Below, one piece after another: positions 10,152-20,630 of a stretch of 37,131 nucleotides of DNA (within the stretch, counting starts at the first letter, position 1; every line of letters starts with the position of its first letter). The notes under the pieces were generated by a model, which had not been told where the DNA came from, ran no database searches, and worked only from the letters and a program-made list of their open reading frames with translations. Origin of the DNA: Hymenopellis radicata (Eukaryota; Basidiomycota; Agaricomycetes; Agaricales; Physalacriaceae); contig JADNRX010000511.1 in assembly GCA_015501595.1 (NCBI GenBank), positions 1 through 37,131 of the forward strand, written 5' to 3'. A program made the translations under genes and the position numbers.

Positions 10152-11474
10152 TCATACATTCCGGTCAATGAAGGACAGTCGAACATGCGCTGGGTCAGTA
10201 ATAGCACCTAGTTTTCCTCGTAAAAACTTGGTGACCTTAGCCCGAGTCGCTACATCGTCTGTGTTGCCGATGCGGTCCCTACGACCAGGTTGATATATAA
10301 TCACAAGCTCCTTCAACGTCACGAGGCCAACCAACGCCGTACCAAACTCTGTCCAAACTTGTGGGAAGCGTATCGTGGGTGATGTCCGTCCAGGCTCCAA
10401 GTTAAGTTGAATTTCGATGGTCACCCTCTGAACAGTATTGTTCGAACTATTTTGGGCCATTGTTCGTGTCCACAACACGAGGACGTCTCGTGCTCGATGC
10501 TTGGTGTTAAGAGAGAAGCGAATGGATTCTGCACGATGGAACAAAAAAGGACATGCGTGTTCTACGGCAATGATAAGAAGTTGAGACCGATTTAAGGACC
10601 AGAAAACGTACTGCTCATCGTGCGAATGATAAGATCCTTCACGGTATGCGAGGCGGCTGCTAGAAGCGAGTCTATGGCTACCACCGCAGTGAAGTTGATT
10701 TCAAGAGTCCGCAGCCTCTTCAGTGAGAACAGGTGGCCAGCCGCCATGATGTTATGTGCAGCGCCGTAGATGTCACGGCTGAAAGTGAGGGACACCGGCT
10801 GGGGGAGCTTGTGATGCCTTTCTGTCGTACACAACGCGGTCGACGTGGACCCACTGTCTTGAACGCAGAAAGGATAATCCAGCTCCACATGATTCAACAT
10901 AGGAAAATTCTCGAAAAATGCACAGGAGTAGACAGGAGTTCGAGGCTGCGGCGTGACCTAGAGGACCTACACCGAAATATGACAGCTTCAAAGACACGAT
11001 ACGCCAATTCCCAATGACAGGTGAAGTAGGAATTCGTTCCAGGAGGTCTCGGAAAGCCAACTCTAGGTGATTGACACTTTCCAGCGCGTCCACGACGATA
11101 CTGAGGTCTTTCCAAAATTTATCCTCATCTTCGAATGACCAGTTTTTAACAGAGAGGCGCATGGAGCGGACGAGCGAGCGAAGGATGGGGGATTCTGGGA
11201 TGTTATCGGTAGACCACTTGACAGGATGGCGTGTGCGTGGACCGCGATACGGCCCCAAGAATCTGTCACGCCAGAGGCAGGCGCGAGCCATTGGAAAGAA
11301 CACTTTCGATACCGTCAAGCAGGCGATGAGCGATTTGGTGTCTCCATCAAGCCCAAGTTGCTCGACTATGAGATCTATAATCTCCTGGGGGAGAGGCGGG
11401 CAGGGATAGTAAGGCCGCCCGTTATTGCGCATGATGGTTGACAGTGTCCAGTGAAGTGACAATGGTTGTGACAT
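10152..11474 (-). pseudogene. F-box-like protein gene, pseudogene copy
   Basis: This is a close paralogue of the open gene at 13376-14791. It starts near 11474 and reads LPQEIIDLIVEQLGLDG and FFPMARACLWRDRF, the F-box-like N-terminus of Agaricomycete F-box families, which act as SCF ubiquitin-ligase substrate adaptors. Three blocks are in different frames: 11474 to about 10945, then about 10945-10592, then 10544-10152. The first break coincides with a 10-bp tandem duplication (CAGGAGTAGA followed by CAGGAGTTCG, 10923-10942); removing one copy restores the frame to SCAFFENFPMLNHVE, as in the paralogue. The second block ends at an in-frame TAA followed by a one-base deletion relative to the paralogue. 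The last block ends at AFIDRNV-type residues (here SFIDRNV) then TGA. No intron is needed. It is judged a true pseudogene. Confidence 0.75.
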
Positions 11475-11519
11475 TCTGATGAGTTACTTAGATCATGTGC
11501 CGTTACTTACCATACTCAG

Positions 11520-11612
11520 GAGTCCGGAAAGTAATAATTGATGAGTACAGTAAGGTACAGTATCTTCTCGCGCCGACTCTTGTTTTTTTATTACAGGGCT
11601 ATAACACGCGTT
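11520..11612. repeat. Dispersed repeat upstream of the F-box-like pseudogene
   Basis: This segment matches 1965-2045 over most of its length. It lies 45 bp upstream of the pseudogene start codon and may be part of the ancestral promoter or 5' flank of the family. Confidence 0.5.
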
Positions 11613-11712
11613 CGACCCGAAGAGGTTCATCTGAACAGAGCCGAACATGTCGTCCTGCGTGTAGTAATCGGGTATAACAGCATTTTCAACTTTCAGTTCG
11701 GCCTGCGTTTGG

Positions 11713-11742
11713 CCTGCATACTGAAAACATTTAGTATGCAGG
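11713..11742. repeat. Perfect 10-bp stem hairpin
   Basis: CCTGCATACT (11713-11722) and AGTATGCAGG (11733-11742) are perfect inverted repeats around a 10-nt loop. They lie between the F-box-like pseudogene and the S41-like gene. Function unknown. Confidence 0.6.
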
Positions 11743-11873
11743 TGGCCAAGTGTGAGGTATGGTTATGTCTGCCTAGATCTAGTGTTAATTAAATGGTTCT
11801 CGACGACAGACAGCGACCCCGATTTTGCCGGTGACCCAAGAACAGAAGACCTCGAAAGAAGCGTACAAAAGAC

Positions 11874-11880
11874 TATATAG
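11874..11880 (+). promoter_or_regulatory. TATA box of the S41-peptidase-like gene
   Basis: TATATAG sits 41-47 bp upstream of the ATG at 11921, a usual distance for a fungal TATA box with a short 5' UTR. Confidence 0.5.
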
Positions 11881-11920
11881 ACTCGGTGGCTCTCCGTCTA
11901 GCGGGTTGTCTCGTTCAACC

Positions 11921-13212
11921 ATGTACCTCCATCGCCTAGCCTTGCTACTCACATCTTTCTACACGCTTCAGCTTACTATTGCTGGCGATCCATGTGCGGT
12001 CATAGCAGGGAAGCCTTTCGTCCCGCCCGCAAAGGCCCTTGCATGCCAGAAATACTTCGCGTTCAACGAGACCTTACGCCAGAACGTGTTGACCAACGTC
12101 GCTCGTGTTATGGACTTGTATACCTTCGAGGATTATTATCTGAAATCTCCGAGTCCTTTCCAGGATTCGACTGTCAATATCCGAGAAGAACTGGCCAGGA
12201 TTAACGCAACGAGTTACGCCGTGAGTCTCTTTCAAACGGCCGCGTTGACTGGATATTGACGAGCAGATCGGTTTCTAGACCGACTACGACTTCAATCGAG
12301 ATCTTTACCTGTTCACTAACCGATTGAACGACGGACATACTTGTAAGAACAACTTGCAGATTGATCGTATTCAACTGACATTTCATCAGGTTGGTTCCCT
12401 TCTTGCTATCTCACATACCAAAGTATTATTCCTGCGCCGATCGTCGCGCTGGAGTCCAATGGTTCTCAAGCCATCTTCATCTCGCCCGACTCTGTGGATC
12501 TTCTTTCGTCCTTGGGCAGCAATTTCACGAACTACTTCGACGAGCTCAATTTCGATTGGAAGCGCCTTGCAGATGCGCTGGTTATCTCCATCCAAGGACG
12601 AGATCCATGGACCTACGTCTCCGATCTGGCTGAGGACATCTCGGGCACGTATCTGGATCACAACGTCCGAATCAACTCTGTATTTTCAAGCTATCGCATT
12701 TCACAGTCGCAGTACTCTCAGCGTGTCGGTGACTTTGCCGGTCAGCTGAGTGTAGAGCAGGACTCCGTTGCCATGAAAGTCGTTTTGGTCAACTCCTCCG
12801 AACCAGTGAATGTCAATATCCCAATACTTGCGGCCAGTATTGGGCGGGACTTCATTGACGCCCAATCTTAGTACGTTTAGCTTATTTTCGTCTTTCTACG
12901 AGTCACTGATGGTATTCTAGCTGGCAAGCTAATTGCGCTGCGAACAACCTAACCAATGGCGTTGACCGGAAAGAGATGCCAGCGGGGTCGATGCCGTTAA
13001 GAATCCTTGCTCGGGCGAAGTCTTTGGACATATCGCAACGCAAAGCGATCGCCTTACCACCGCAGTACCAGCCGAAGCTTCCTCCCGTCACTGGCGGAAC
13101 CGACGGCGTGATCAAATCGTACATCTTGCCTGGTAGTGCAGATCGACTGGTGTGGTTAGTAGTATCGCCGCTACTTACCTACCACAAGAGGTTCATCAAG
13201 AGGTATCAGTAG
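11921..13212 (+). CDS. Secreted S41-peptidase-family protein lacking the catalytic domain
   Basis: Four exons (11921-12220, 12279-12342, 12390-12870, 12921-13212) splice in phase to 378 aa. A signal peptide (MYLHRLALLLTSFYTLQLTIAG) is followed by DPCAVIAGKPFVPP. Other segments typical of the large fungal S41/tail-specific-protease-like family are RVMDLYTFEDYYLKSP, INATSYA, TDYDFNRDLY, LNDGHT, YLDHNVRINSVFSSYRIS, WQANCAANNLTNGVD and IKSYILPG. In full-length relatives the catalytic domain, with its Ser/Lys dyad, follows this last motif. Here the frame continues for only about 25 unrelated residues (SADRLVWLVVSPLLTYHK) and stops. The 3' end abuts the second F-box-like gene, about 160 bp away, so the missing part is not downstream. 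It is either a truncated pseudogene or a secreted non-catalytic derivative; splicing and codons are otherwise clean, so it could be expressed. Confidence 0.7.
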
Positions 13213-13375
13213 TTCACAGGTTGACAATAATGCATAATCTACTCTATACATCCCGCTCAACTGCATTCAATAACAATTGAACGTTCTCATAACTGCGCTT
13301 ATAATACCTTTGACTTTGTAACCGGCAGGGCATTGAACGTGGGACGGCTTAAGGAGAACGCGATTCCGTCTGAAA

Positions 13376-14791
13376 TTAGAGTGAATTCGAACACTGAGGC
13401 ACTATCACGATGCATGAGCAGGATGTTGGAATCAAGGATAGCTGTGACCTCGCGATAGAACAAAAGACCGGGAGAGTCACTGGGTATGGACATTGCGAGT
13501 CTACTGTATTATCTGGTTTACAGGCAATCATTACGTTCCGGTCAATGAAGGCCAGTCGAACATGCGCTGGGTCAGTAATAGCACCCAGTGTTCCTCGTAG
13601 AAACTTGGTGACCCCAGCCCGAGTCGCTACATCATCTGTGTTGCGGATGCGGTCCCCACGACCAGGTTGATATATAATCACAAGCTCCTTCAACGCCACG
13701 AGGCCAACCAACGCCGTACCAAACTCCGTCCAAACGTCTGAGAAGCGTATCTTGGGCGCTGGCCGTCCAGGCTCCAAGTTAAGTTGAATTTCGATGGTCA
13801 CCCTCTGAACAGTATTGTTCGAATTGTTCTGGACCATTACTCGTGTCCACCACAGGAGGATGGCTCGAAATGTATACTTGGTGTCGAGGGAAAAGAGAAT
13901 GGATTCTACACGATGGAACAATAAGGAACATCCATATCCTGCGGCAATGATAAGAAGGAGAAGACCGATGGTACGACCAGAAAACGTACTGCTGGCAGAA
14001 CTCGCGTGAATGACAAGCTCCTTCACGGTATCCGAGACGGCTGCTAGAAGCAAGTGCGGGTCCATTGTATCGTGGAGTTCGAGAGTCCGCAGCTTCTTCA
14101 ACGAGAACAGGTGGCCAGCCGCGATGATTTTATGGACATCGGGGTCGTAGACATCGCGGAGAGTGAGGGACACCGGTTCGGGTAGCTTGTGATGCCTTTC
14201 CGTCGTGCACAACGTGGACTCATCGGCAAAGCAGGTAGGAGAATGCAGTTCCACATGATTCAACATGGGGAAATTCTCGAAAAACGCACAGGACTTCGCT
14301 GCAGTATGACCCTGAGGAATGCTTACACGCCAACTGGAATCTACACCGAAATTTGACAGCTTCAAGGACACGATAGGCCACTTTGCAATCACAGGTGAAG
14401 TAGGAATTCGGTCCAGCAGGTGTCGTAAACAGAACTCCAAGTGATAGACACGTTCAAACGCCTCCACGACAATACTGAGCTCTTCCCAAAAATTTCCCGC
14501 GTTTCTCCAGGACCAGTTTAGAGGAGATATACGCATAGAGCGGATGAGGGAGCGAAGGATGGGAGATTGTGGGAGGTTGTCGGTAGACCACTGTCCAAAG
14601 TAGAGAGGATAGCGTGGGTCATACGGCACCAAGAATCTGTCGCGCCACAGGCAGGCGCGCGCCATTGGAAAGAACGTCTTCGATACCGTCAAGTAGGCGA
14701 TGAGGGATTTGGTGTCTCCATCAAGCCGAAGTTGCTCGACTATGAGATCGATGAGCTCTTGGGGGAGAATGGCAGAGGATGGATAAGACAT
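13376..14791 (-). CDS. F-box-like protein, intact copy
   Basis: A single-exon open frame of 471 aa. Residues about 9-50 (LPQELIDLIVEQLRLDG, then FFPMARACLWRDRF) form an F-box-like domain; the rest is the leucine-rich substrate-recognition region seen in this expanded Agaricomycete family. A very hydrophobic segment (GLLLLIIAAGYGCSLLF) lies near residue 280. By family, the likely role is a substrate adaptor of an SCF-type ubiquitin ligase. The pseudogene paralogue at 10152-11474 stops right after FIDRNV. Here one extra T at about 13531 removes that stop and appends about 50 residues encoded by the former 3' flank, so the last part of the protein is probably not ancestral. The family assignment is good; substrate unknown. 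Confidence 0.75.
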   Translation of the reverse strand: MSYPSSAILPQELIDLIVEQLRLDGDTKSLIAYLTVSKTFFPMARACLWRDRFLVPYDPRYPLYFGQWSTDNLPQSPILRSLIRSMRISPLNWSWRNAGNFWEELSIVVEAFERVYHLEFCLRHLLDRIPTSPVIAKWPIVSLKLSNFGVDSSWRVSIPQGHTAAKSCAFFENFPMLNHVELHSPTCFADESTLCTTERHHKLPEPVSLTLRDVYDPDVHKIIAAGHLFSLKKLRTLELHDTMDPHLLLAAVSDTVKELVIHASSASSTFSGRTIGLLLLIIAAGYGCSLLFHRVESILFSLDTKYTFRAILLWWTRVMVQNNSNNTVQRVTIEIQLNLEPGRPAPKIRFSDVWTEFGTALVGLVALKELVIIYQPGRGDRIRNTDDVATRAGVTKFLRGTLGAITDPAHVRLAFIDRNVMIACKPDNTVDSQCPYPVTLPVFCSIARSQLSLIPTSCSCIVIVPQCSNSL

Positions 14792-14832
14792 GGTGGTTGA
14801 CCAGGAAGGAGACCGTAGCAGAACTGTGAATT

Positions 14833-14871
14833 GGCGAAATGGCGAACGGCGAACGGGCGAACAGGCGAACA
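14833..14871. repeat. Short GGCGAAC tandem repeat
   Basis: Five imperfect copies of a 7-8-bp GGCGAAC-type unit lie about 40 bp upstream of the intact F-box-like gene (minus strand), within its probable 5' UTR or promoter. Confidence 0.6.
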
Positions 14872-16277
14872 GTAGGTATCTAAGGCACTGTGTTTATAGG
14901 TATTGCTGTATAGTAGAAGCACTCTTACCTGCTGTCTGAGAGGCCGCACTCAACCGTAACCTGAGCAGGGTGGGGACCTGACTATTTCCTAAAGGACGAG
15001 AAGTACACTGGATCAAGAGCTTTTCTTGTCTTCCTTTTGCTTTGAGGAATTACCTTGGGCTGTTCTGCCCTTAGCGCACGGTAAGTTTACAGTGGAACGG
15101 TGAGGCGTGCGGCAGAGCGTGTCGATACAGACCTAGTGATGGTGCGAACGGTACCTGGCTAGCTCTCCCGCCAAACACACACAAACAAGGAGACGCGCCT
15201 CGCGCGTCTCTTTGAAGTCTTTCTCCTCCTGATCTCCCATCCAGTGCCATCCTCCCTGTTACAACAGGGATGAAAGCCTGAGGCCCTGCAATGATTGATT
15301 AACACTGTGCTGGAGAACTACTGGCCATCGGCTCACCAGAATCAATCTCACTGTAGCTGAATTTCGATGGTAGATTTCGTGTCATCCATGCATCGCATTG
15401 ACGTAAAAGAAAATCGCTTCTAGTCCACCAAAATATAATGACTTCCAATGAATTACTACAACGATGAGAAAAGACGCCGAAGTACAGAACACCGACGAAA
15501 CGTATCGGACGCTGTATGTTTAGTGCCAGGAATGCTAAACCCCTTTACTTACTTACTGTGGTTGGCTAGAGTGAGTGATAAGTCCGGTGAGGGTTGCGGG
15601 TGTGAGGTGTGCACCGTGGGCCCAGGCGGGATCGGGAAAGGGGAAACCGCGGAACGCTCCCACAGGACGAACAGGACACGTAAGTGAATTATCAAACAGG
15701 GACGCGGAGGGAGAGCAAAAGAAAAAAGTGGACAGGATGCAGCGAGGATCAGTCATGGATGCGCAGAGCAAGAGTGCGCGTCCAACGACAGCGATCAACA
15801 ATCTGAGGACGCAGCATGCACTTTGGGGATCGCTGGTTCTACTCCGCCTTTCTCCCTGATTTCCCAAAGCTCGTCCTTCGATTCTGCAAAGCTAGCAGAG
15901 TTGACTGTGGTTACAGCACAGGAAGATTTGAGAGCAAGACGTCACATAACGGGCCGTCACACTGATGAGTGGCGCAATGCTTTGTCTACAGGGTACTCGA
16001 CGCTTTGTCTACAGGGTACTCGAAGTCTACTCCAACACTGCGGTCCAAAGAAGTATGGTGCGGCAGATTCTAGAATCGAAATGTTAGCTGAAGCTTTTCA
16101 AGGTCTTTGAATCAAATCGACTCGGTCGTGCATACGACCTCGTGTAAAGCGATGAAAAGCCGAACATGATACATAACTTAATGCCTTGCTACGTCGATCA
16201 TCTGAGTATCAATTGAGTCTTCCAATTATTTGTAAAAATGTACGCCACAAACCTGTCCATTCCACTGAACAGGCCAC
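14872..16277. other. Gene-poor region with hairpin and 23-bp tandem duplication
   Basis: No supported gene. GAGACGCGC-CTC-GCGCGTCTC at 15190-15210 is a perfect 9-bp stem that extends to about 13 bp with one G-T pair, followed by T-rich sequence. At 15979-16023 a 23-bp unit (GCTTTGTCTACAGGGTACTC plus 3 bp) is repeated twice in tandem. Reading frames of 80-104 codons around 15550-15867 show no family features. Confidence 0.45.
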
Positions 16278-17555
16278 TCAAAGGCCGCCACCCGGTCGCT
16301 TTGGGAGAAGAACGACCTTGCGGGTTTCCTGAATAATCATACCCTCCCTACCAAGGTAGCGCTCGCTCTAAGACAGTTGTTAGTTAAAGGTCAGAATGAC
16401 AGTACAAGCAGTGACTATACTTCAAAGCTCCACTGGTCGTTGGCGCGAACCCAGTTTCCTAAACCTTCGGTATATGTCCTCACTTCGAAGTCGATAGGAC
16501 CGCCATACACAGGAATATTGTTCCATGCCTTTAGAAACTTGGCGACCAGGTCATCGTGCAAGTTGGAGATCCACTGCAGGGCACTGTGGATATCAAGACC
16601 CAGCTGGTGCATAACGATCGTAACGAGATTGTGTCCGTCATCGCCGCGAGATTGCCTGCGCCATACTAGTTAACATGAGAAATCCAAGAATATATACCAG
16701 GTGGGATGCGCACTCTACATTGTATGAATAAATATCATTTTCGATGCATATCATGTCGACGCACAGCGCTGTGAGCTCCTTGATAATCGGGTCGTCCATG
16801 ACCGTATCCGGGAGGTTGAGGTGCACCTCGTTAATGGTACACGTAGACTTTACTCCACTGCTGTCCCTGCGGACTTCAAAGTAGCTCTCAATGTCCCGGA
16901 TGCGGTGCGTGTCTCGGTCGATGGCCTGTTGCACGACAGCGTCGGTATACAGCTGGAACGTGTCGATGAAGCGCTTCTGTGCTGTGCGTGTAGGGGTGCG
17001 GATGACATTCAACCAGAACCTACGGAATGCGGCAGGTGTCGAAAACGTAGATATAGAGAGTGGAGACAACATACGACCGCGTTACTTCACCGCCAATCCA
17101 TTCTCCTGAGGGACGGGGCTTGTGAGGGTTGCGCAGAGCATCCATGACACAGTCCATCTGGCGACGCGCAGTCTCATTATCTGCAACATCAGAATGCTCG
17201 TCTATGATGACGAACAGGTTCATCAATTCGCAGCCAATGCGGCATCCATCTAGAACGCTCAGACAAATTTGTCCCAAGCGAGACGCGTACCTCTGTCCAG
17301 GAGGGGATACCCAAGTGAAGCTAGCAAGCCTTGAGTAGGTGATGAGCCTACGTTCCTTCGGCCCCATGACGCATTCAACTTACTGAGGTTGCAAAGGTTA
17401 ACCGCAGGCTTTTGTGCCTTAGGACTGAAGGCCTTGAAGCCCTCGCACCATTCCTGCGACTCCTTCTTGCACTGCTCATAGAAAGGGTTGATGCGGCGAG
17501 GCCAGGGCCAGTTCCTGAGTGTGTTGGGGAGACAGAAGACGACTTCGTTAGACAT
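16278..17555 (-). CDS. Sesquiterpene synthase (class I, protoilludene-synthase-like clade)
   Basis: Six exons (17384-17555, 17291-17329, 17078-17249, 16714-17019, 16421-16655, 16278-16367) give a complete 337-aa protein, the normal length for basidiomycete sesquiterpene cyclases. The N-terminus reads [16 protein letters not shown]. The Asp-rich metal site is IIDEHSD (about residues 87-91), the second metal site is [10 protein letters not shown] (NSE triad, about 222-230), and [23 protein letters not shown] and the RY pair in SERYLG follow. Class I synthases ionise farnesyl diphosphate with Mg2+ and cyclise it in the cytosol. Motifs such as [13 protein letters not shown] and [11 protein letters not shown] resemble delta-6-protoilludene synthases, but the product cannot be told from sequence. 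All borders keep phase and there is no frame break. No P450 or other tailoring gene lies nearby. Exon 2 is only 39 nt. Confidence 0.9.
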
Positions 17556-17623
17556 GAAATGAGGTTGGATGTGGGCGTATGAGTACAGGATAGAATGAGA
17601 GGTTCAGGCCTTTCGCTTGCCGA

Positions 17624-17629
17624 TATATA
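17624..17629 (-). promoter_or_regulatory. TATA box of the terpene synthase gene
   Basis: On the minus strand GGTATATATCGG lies about 70 bp upstream of the start codon at 17555, a plausible core promoter. Confidence 0.45.
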
Positions 17630-18313
17630 CCCCCGGTAATCAGTGTAGGTACGAGGACTCGGAGACACGATGATGGTGGTCTTACGACAAGGTGCACATT
17701 CGGAGCCTATGAACACTATAACCGTATCCGTAGATAACCTAAACGAGACCATAAGCTTGAGAAAGCGCTGCAACACTCCACAGAAGGCCTCCATGTACCC
17801 GTTCGTATGCCAATCGATCGGACGTGCGTCGTAGACCATAATGAGAGGACAAAGATGAGGGAAACCGACAAAGGAAAAAGGTTAGTATTCGATCACGTGA
17901 AATGACCTCACGCGTAATGTTCGAGTTCGAAGGGTGACGCTCTTTTTCCTACGACACGAACCCATCCAAGGGGCTCCTCATGTTTCTAGGGCCCCATGTT
18001 AAAAGCCGGTCCATGCGCGAGTATAATAGCAGAAAAACAATGATCGCCAGACAATGAGGGTTGTTTGGTCATGTTTGTGTTCCGTATTACCTCCGCTATT
18101 GTTCCCAACTTGGGCACCTTTTTGTGCTTACCGAGAACAATGCGCTTTGAGCTCAATGGCTCGGGTAAAGTGAGGGAAGTATAATAACGGGTCCTTGTGG
18201 AACGGGATTACTTGACTTTCCTTCTTACACGACGACGACCGTCGACTAGAAACGACCTTGACGAACAACCTTGTATCCACTTCACTTGCATCAAACGCCT
18301 AATGAACTCGACA
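17630..18313. other. Intergenic, divergent promoter region
   Basis: This separates the terpene synthase (minus) from the serine-rich gene (plus). No gene is supported. A 154-codon open frame on the minus strand over 17375-17839 overlaps the first exon of the terpene synthase in another frame and is rejected. Confidence 0.5.
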
Positions 18314-19723
18314 ATGAACACAATAACCAGTGAGTACCTCGTATAACATCTAATGAACCTTACTTGACTTGACATGTTTTTAGACGAGCCAGCGCTGAAA
18401 AGAAAAGCGCGTATACATGCACGCCGACACGCTCGCATCTCATCTAGTGTCCCGCTGTCTATGATAGCAGAGGAGGAGGATGCAGCCAACCTCAGCTCGA
18501 GTTCCAGCTCATCCAGCTACGACTCCAGAGCCGCCCTCAAGTCCCGCAGACGCCGGGCAAATATTATCTCGGATTCCTTCAACGTGACTTTCACACAAGT
18601 TACATATCCATTCCCCCATCCCCCACTTCCGACGCCCACTTCCTTCCCGCCTGCGTTGTCGTGTCCCTCCTCTCCATCTTCATCATACTCGTCTCCCTCA
18701 TCCTCCCCATCATCTCATACCAGCAGTCTCCCCACTAGTCCTGAACCTTGGACGTGCGATGCGGACGACGACGACGACGTTTCTACCCTCTCCTGCACCA
18801 AGCCTCTCGTCATCAACAAAAGGTGCAGCGATGAGCCAATGGAGGACCTCGATCTCGAGGACGAGTACCACTATTATACCCAGGAGTTCAACAAAATCAT
18901 CTCCCTTGCATCGCTCTATTCTTCCATGGAGAATCAGCCTCCGCGACCAGAATCTGTCTGCACTATCCCTGCCCCCCGTTCCAGACCCAAGTCACTCACC
19001 ATTGTCCGCCCACCACCGCGCACTAGCTTGCCTGTACCGGCGGACATCAACGAAGATGACGAGGATGTCTTGATGTACTACATGGACGACTCCGACCTCA
19101 GCTCCGGCAGCGTATACTCCACAAACTCTCTTTCGCCTCAGGAGGACGAAGAGGATGCCGAAGACTGCTCTTCAAACGTCTCGCTCGTTGATTTCGAGTT
19201 TGAGATGGACCCCTCTGTACGGCTGCGCCTCCCGCTTTCCCTCCCGTGTTCGCCCATTGACTTGGAAGCCGAGATCCGGGAGGGCCTCGAGGAGCTGCGC
19301 GCCAAGGAGGACAACGCGACGACCGAGTCGTCGTCGTGGTCATTTGAAGAGGAGCTCCGGCATGATATGGGAGGCCATACGCTCAAGAGCAAATGGAGCG
19401 CGTCGACGCTGGGCTCGGTGAAGGAGAAATCGACAACGTCCCTTGCGAGCAGGGTTCTCCCGTACTTCAGCCCGAAAAAGCGTCGCGGGTTCTCGTTTAG
19501 GAGTAACGGAGTGCCCTCGCCTTCGACGCCATCGAGCATGCTGTTCCCGCAGTCGCCCAGGGCATCCAAGGTTGACGTGTCGCCGAGGGTCTCCAGGGAG
19601 GGTCCAAAGGTTCGACGCAGAGGGAGCACGAGTACCAATGCGAGCGCGGATAGCGGTGACAGCAACGCAAGCTCTGGGCTTCGACGGAAGCCGATTCCAA
19701 TCGAACTGTTTTTGAAGGCTTGA
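18314..19723 (+). CDS. Serine-rich, largely disordered hypothetical protein
   Basis: A 16-nt first exon (18314-18329, MNTIT) is joined through a 54-nt intron (18330-18383) to one long exon, giving 451 aa. Alternatively translation starts at 18374 inside the long exon (449 aa). The protein begins basic (KRKARIHARRHAR), then has serine runs, a Ser/Pro-rich segment, an acidic run and a tyrosine-rich YHYYTQEFNKII stretch. It also has repeated RPKS/RPPP segments, a predicted helix (DLEAEIREGLEELRAKE) and a basic, serine-rich tail ending RRKPIPIELFLKA. LKSKWSASTLGS and the IPIELFLKA end look like short linear motifs. Such architecture occurs in conserved but uncharacterised basidiomycete proteins. 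Predicted to be mostly unstructured and probably phosphorylated; no enzymatic domain. No function is assigned. Confidence 0.7.
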
Positions 19724-19970
19724 AGCCTGTTTATGATCATGACTACTTTATATTCCGATAATCACTGTAGCTCTATCAACAATACTTCGACCTTCTTTCG
19801 TACATATTTCGTAGCATCATAACAATTATTTACACTCATTACCCACACAACAATGCATTGCTTCCTTGATTACTTATAATTTCGTTTGAACGCAAGTCGA
19901 TCACTTTTGATCTTGTCTACCACGATGTTTGAAGTTTGTATGGACTGGTAAGATATAGGCTATTGGTATA

Positions 19971-20537
19971 CTAGCGTCGAAGCTTAAAAGCATTAGTCCA
20001 TAGGTATGGAGAACGATCAACAAGTACGAGCCGGACTCTGGGAGCCAAATAACGCGAAAACATCAGTAACAAAAAGTCCTTCACCTCAAGTCTGTGGCAC
20101 CGTTCGTCAAGTTCGTGGCCAGGAGATCTGTTTTCAGAAACTCCTGATAGGAAGACGACCGTTAACTCTTCCAAAAGTTCCAGCTTATTCAAACCCTCCA
20201 AGACCAAACTGCGCCACTCATGCCAGAAGTAGAGACGAGGCCCAGTCGGTCCGTACCAGTCCATGTTGATCTCAATTGTCACCTTTTCTGTGCTGCTGGA
20301 GATGCTAGCGTCTCTAAGCATCGAAGACCACCATGTGAGTATGTCTTTGGGGCGTCGGACCTGGCTGTCGATGGAGAAGACGAGGGAGGTGATATTGCCA
20401 AGCGGGACAGCGTACCACCCCATGTTCGTAGAGCCTGAGTGAGGTCTCAAGTCACACGACGAAAAGGCTAAGCAACAAGGAGTTAGCAATCCGAAAATGA
20501 TATGAGAAATGGACGATCGTACTGCAATCAACACCAT
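19971..20537 (-). pseudogene. C-terminal fragment of an F-box-like family gene
   Basis: The minus-strand frame aligns by eye with the C-terminal third of the two F-box-like genes. TSLVFSIDSQ corresponds to SILFSLDTK, LTWWSSMLRD to LLWWTRVMVQ, EKVTIEINMDW to QRVTIEIQLNL, LLEELTVVFLSG to ALKELVIIYQPG, and RVRLVLVDRS to HVRLAFIDRN. The F-box N-terminus is missing upstream, where sequence is repetitive (20631-20790). It is therefore a diverged, 5'-truncated relative, unless missing exons lie further upstream on the minus strand; none were found. Confidence 0.55.
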
Positions 20538-20630
20538 GGAGCGCGATGTTCGTCAAGGTCGAGTATCGAGAAACGGCGAGAAGGAACCTGACTGGCTGTG
20601 CATCAGCAAAACAGCAAAAGCGTCTTTTCG

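Noticed and set aside
13376..13530. C-terminal extension of the intact F-box-like gene as an ancestral domain
   Set aside because: The paralogue stops immediately before it, and the sequence corresponds to 3' flank also seen near 2064-2095.
17375..17839. 154-codon minus-strand open frame upstream of the terpene synthase
   Set aside because: It overlaps the first terpene synthase exon and its promoter in another frame, and has no recognisable features.
19138..19740. 200-codon minus-strand open frame
   Set aside because: It is the antisense of the serine-rich gene; GC-biased codons on the plus strand keep the opposite strand open.
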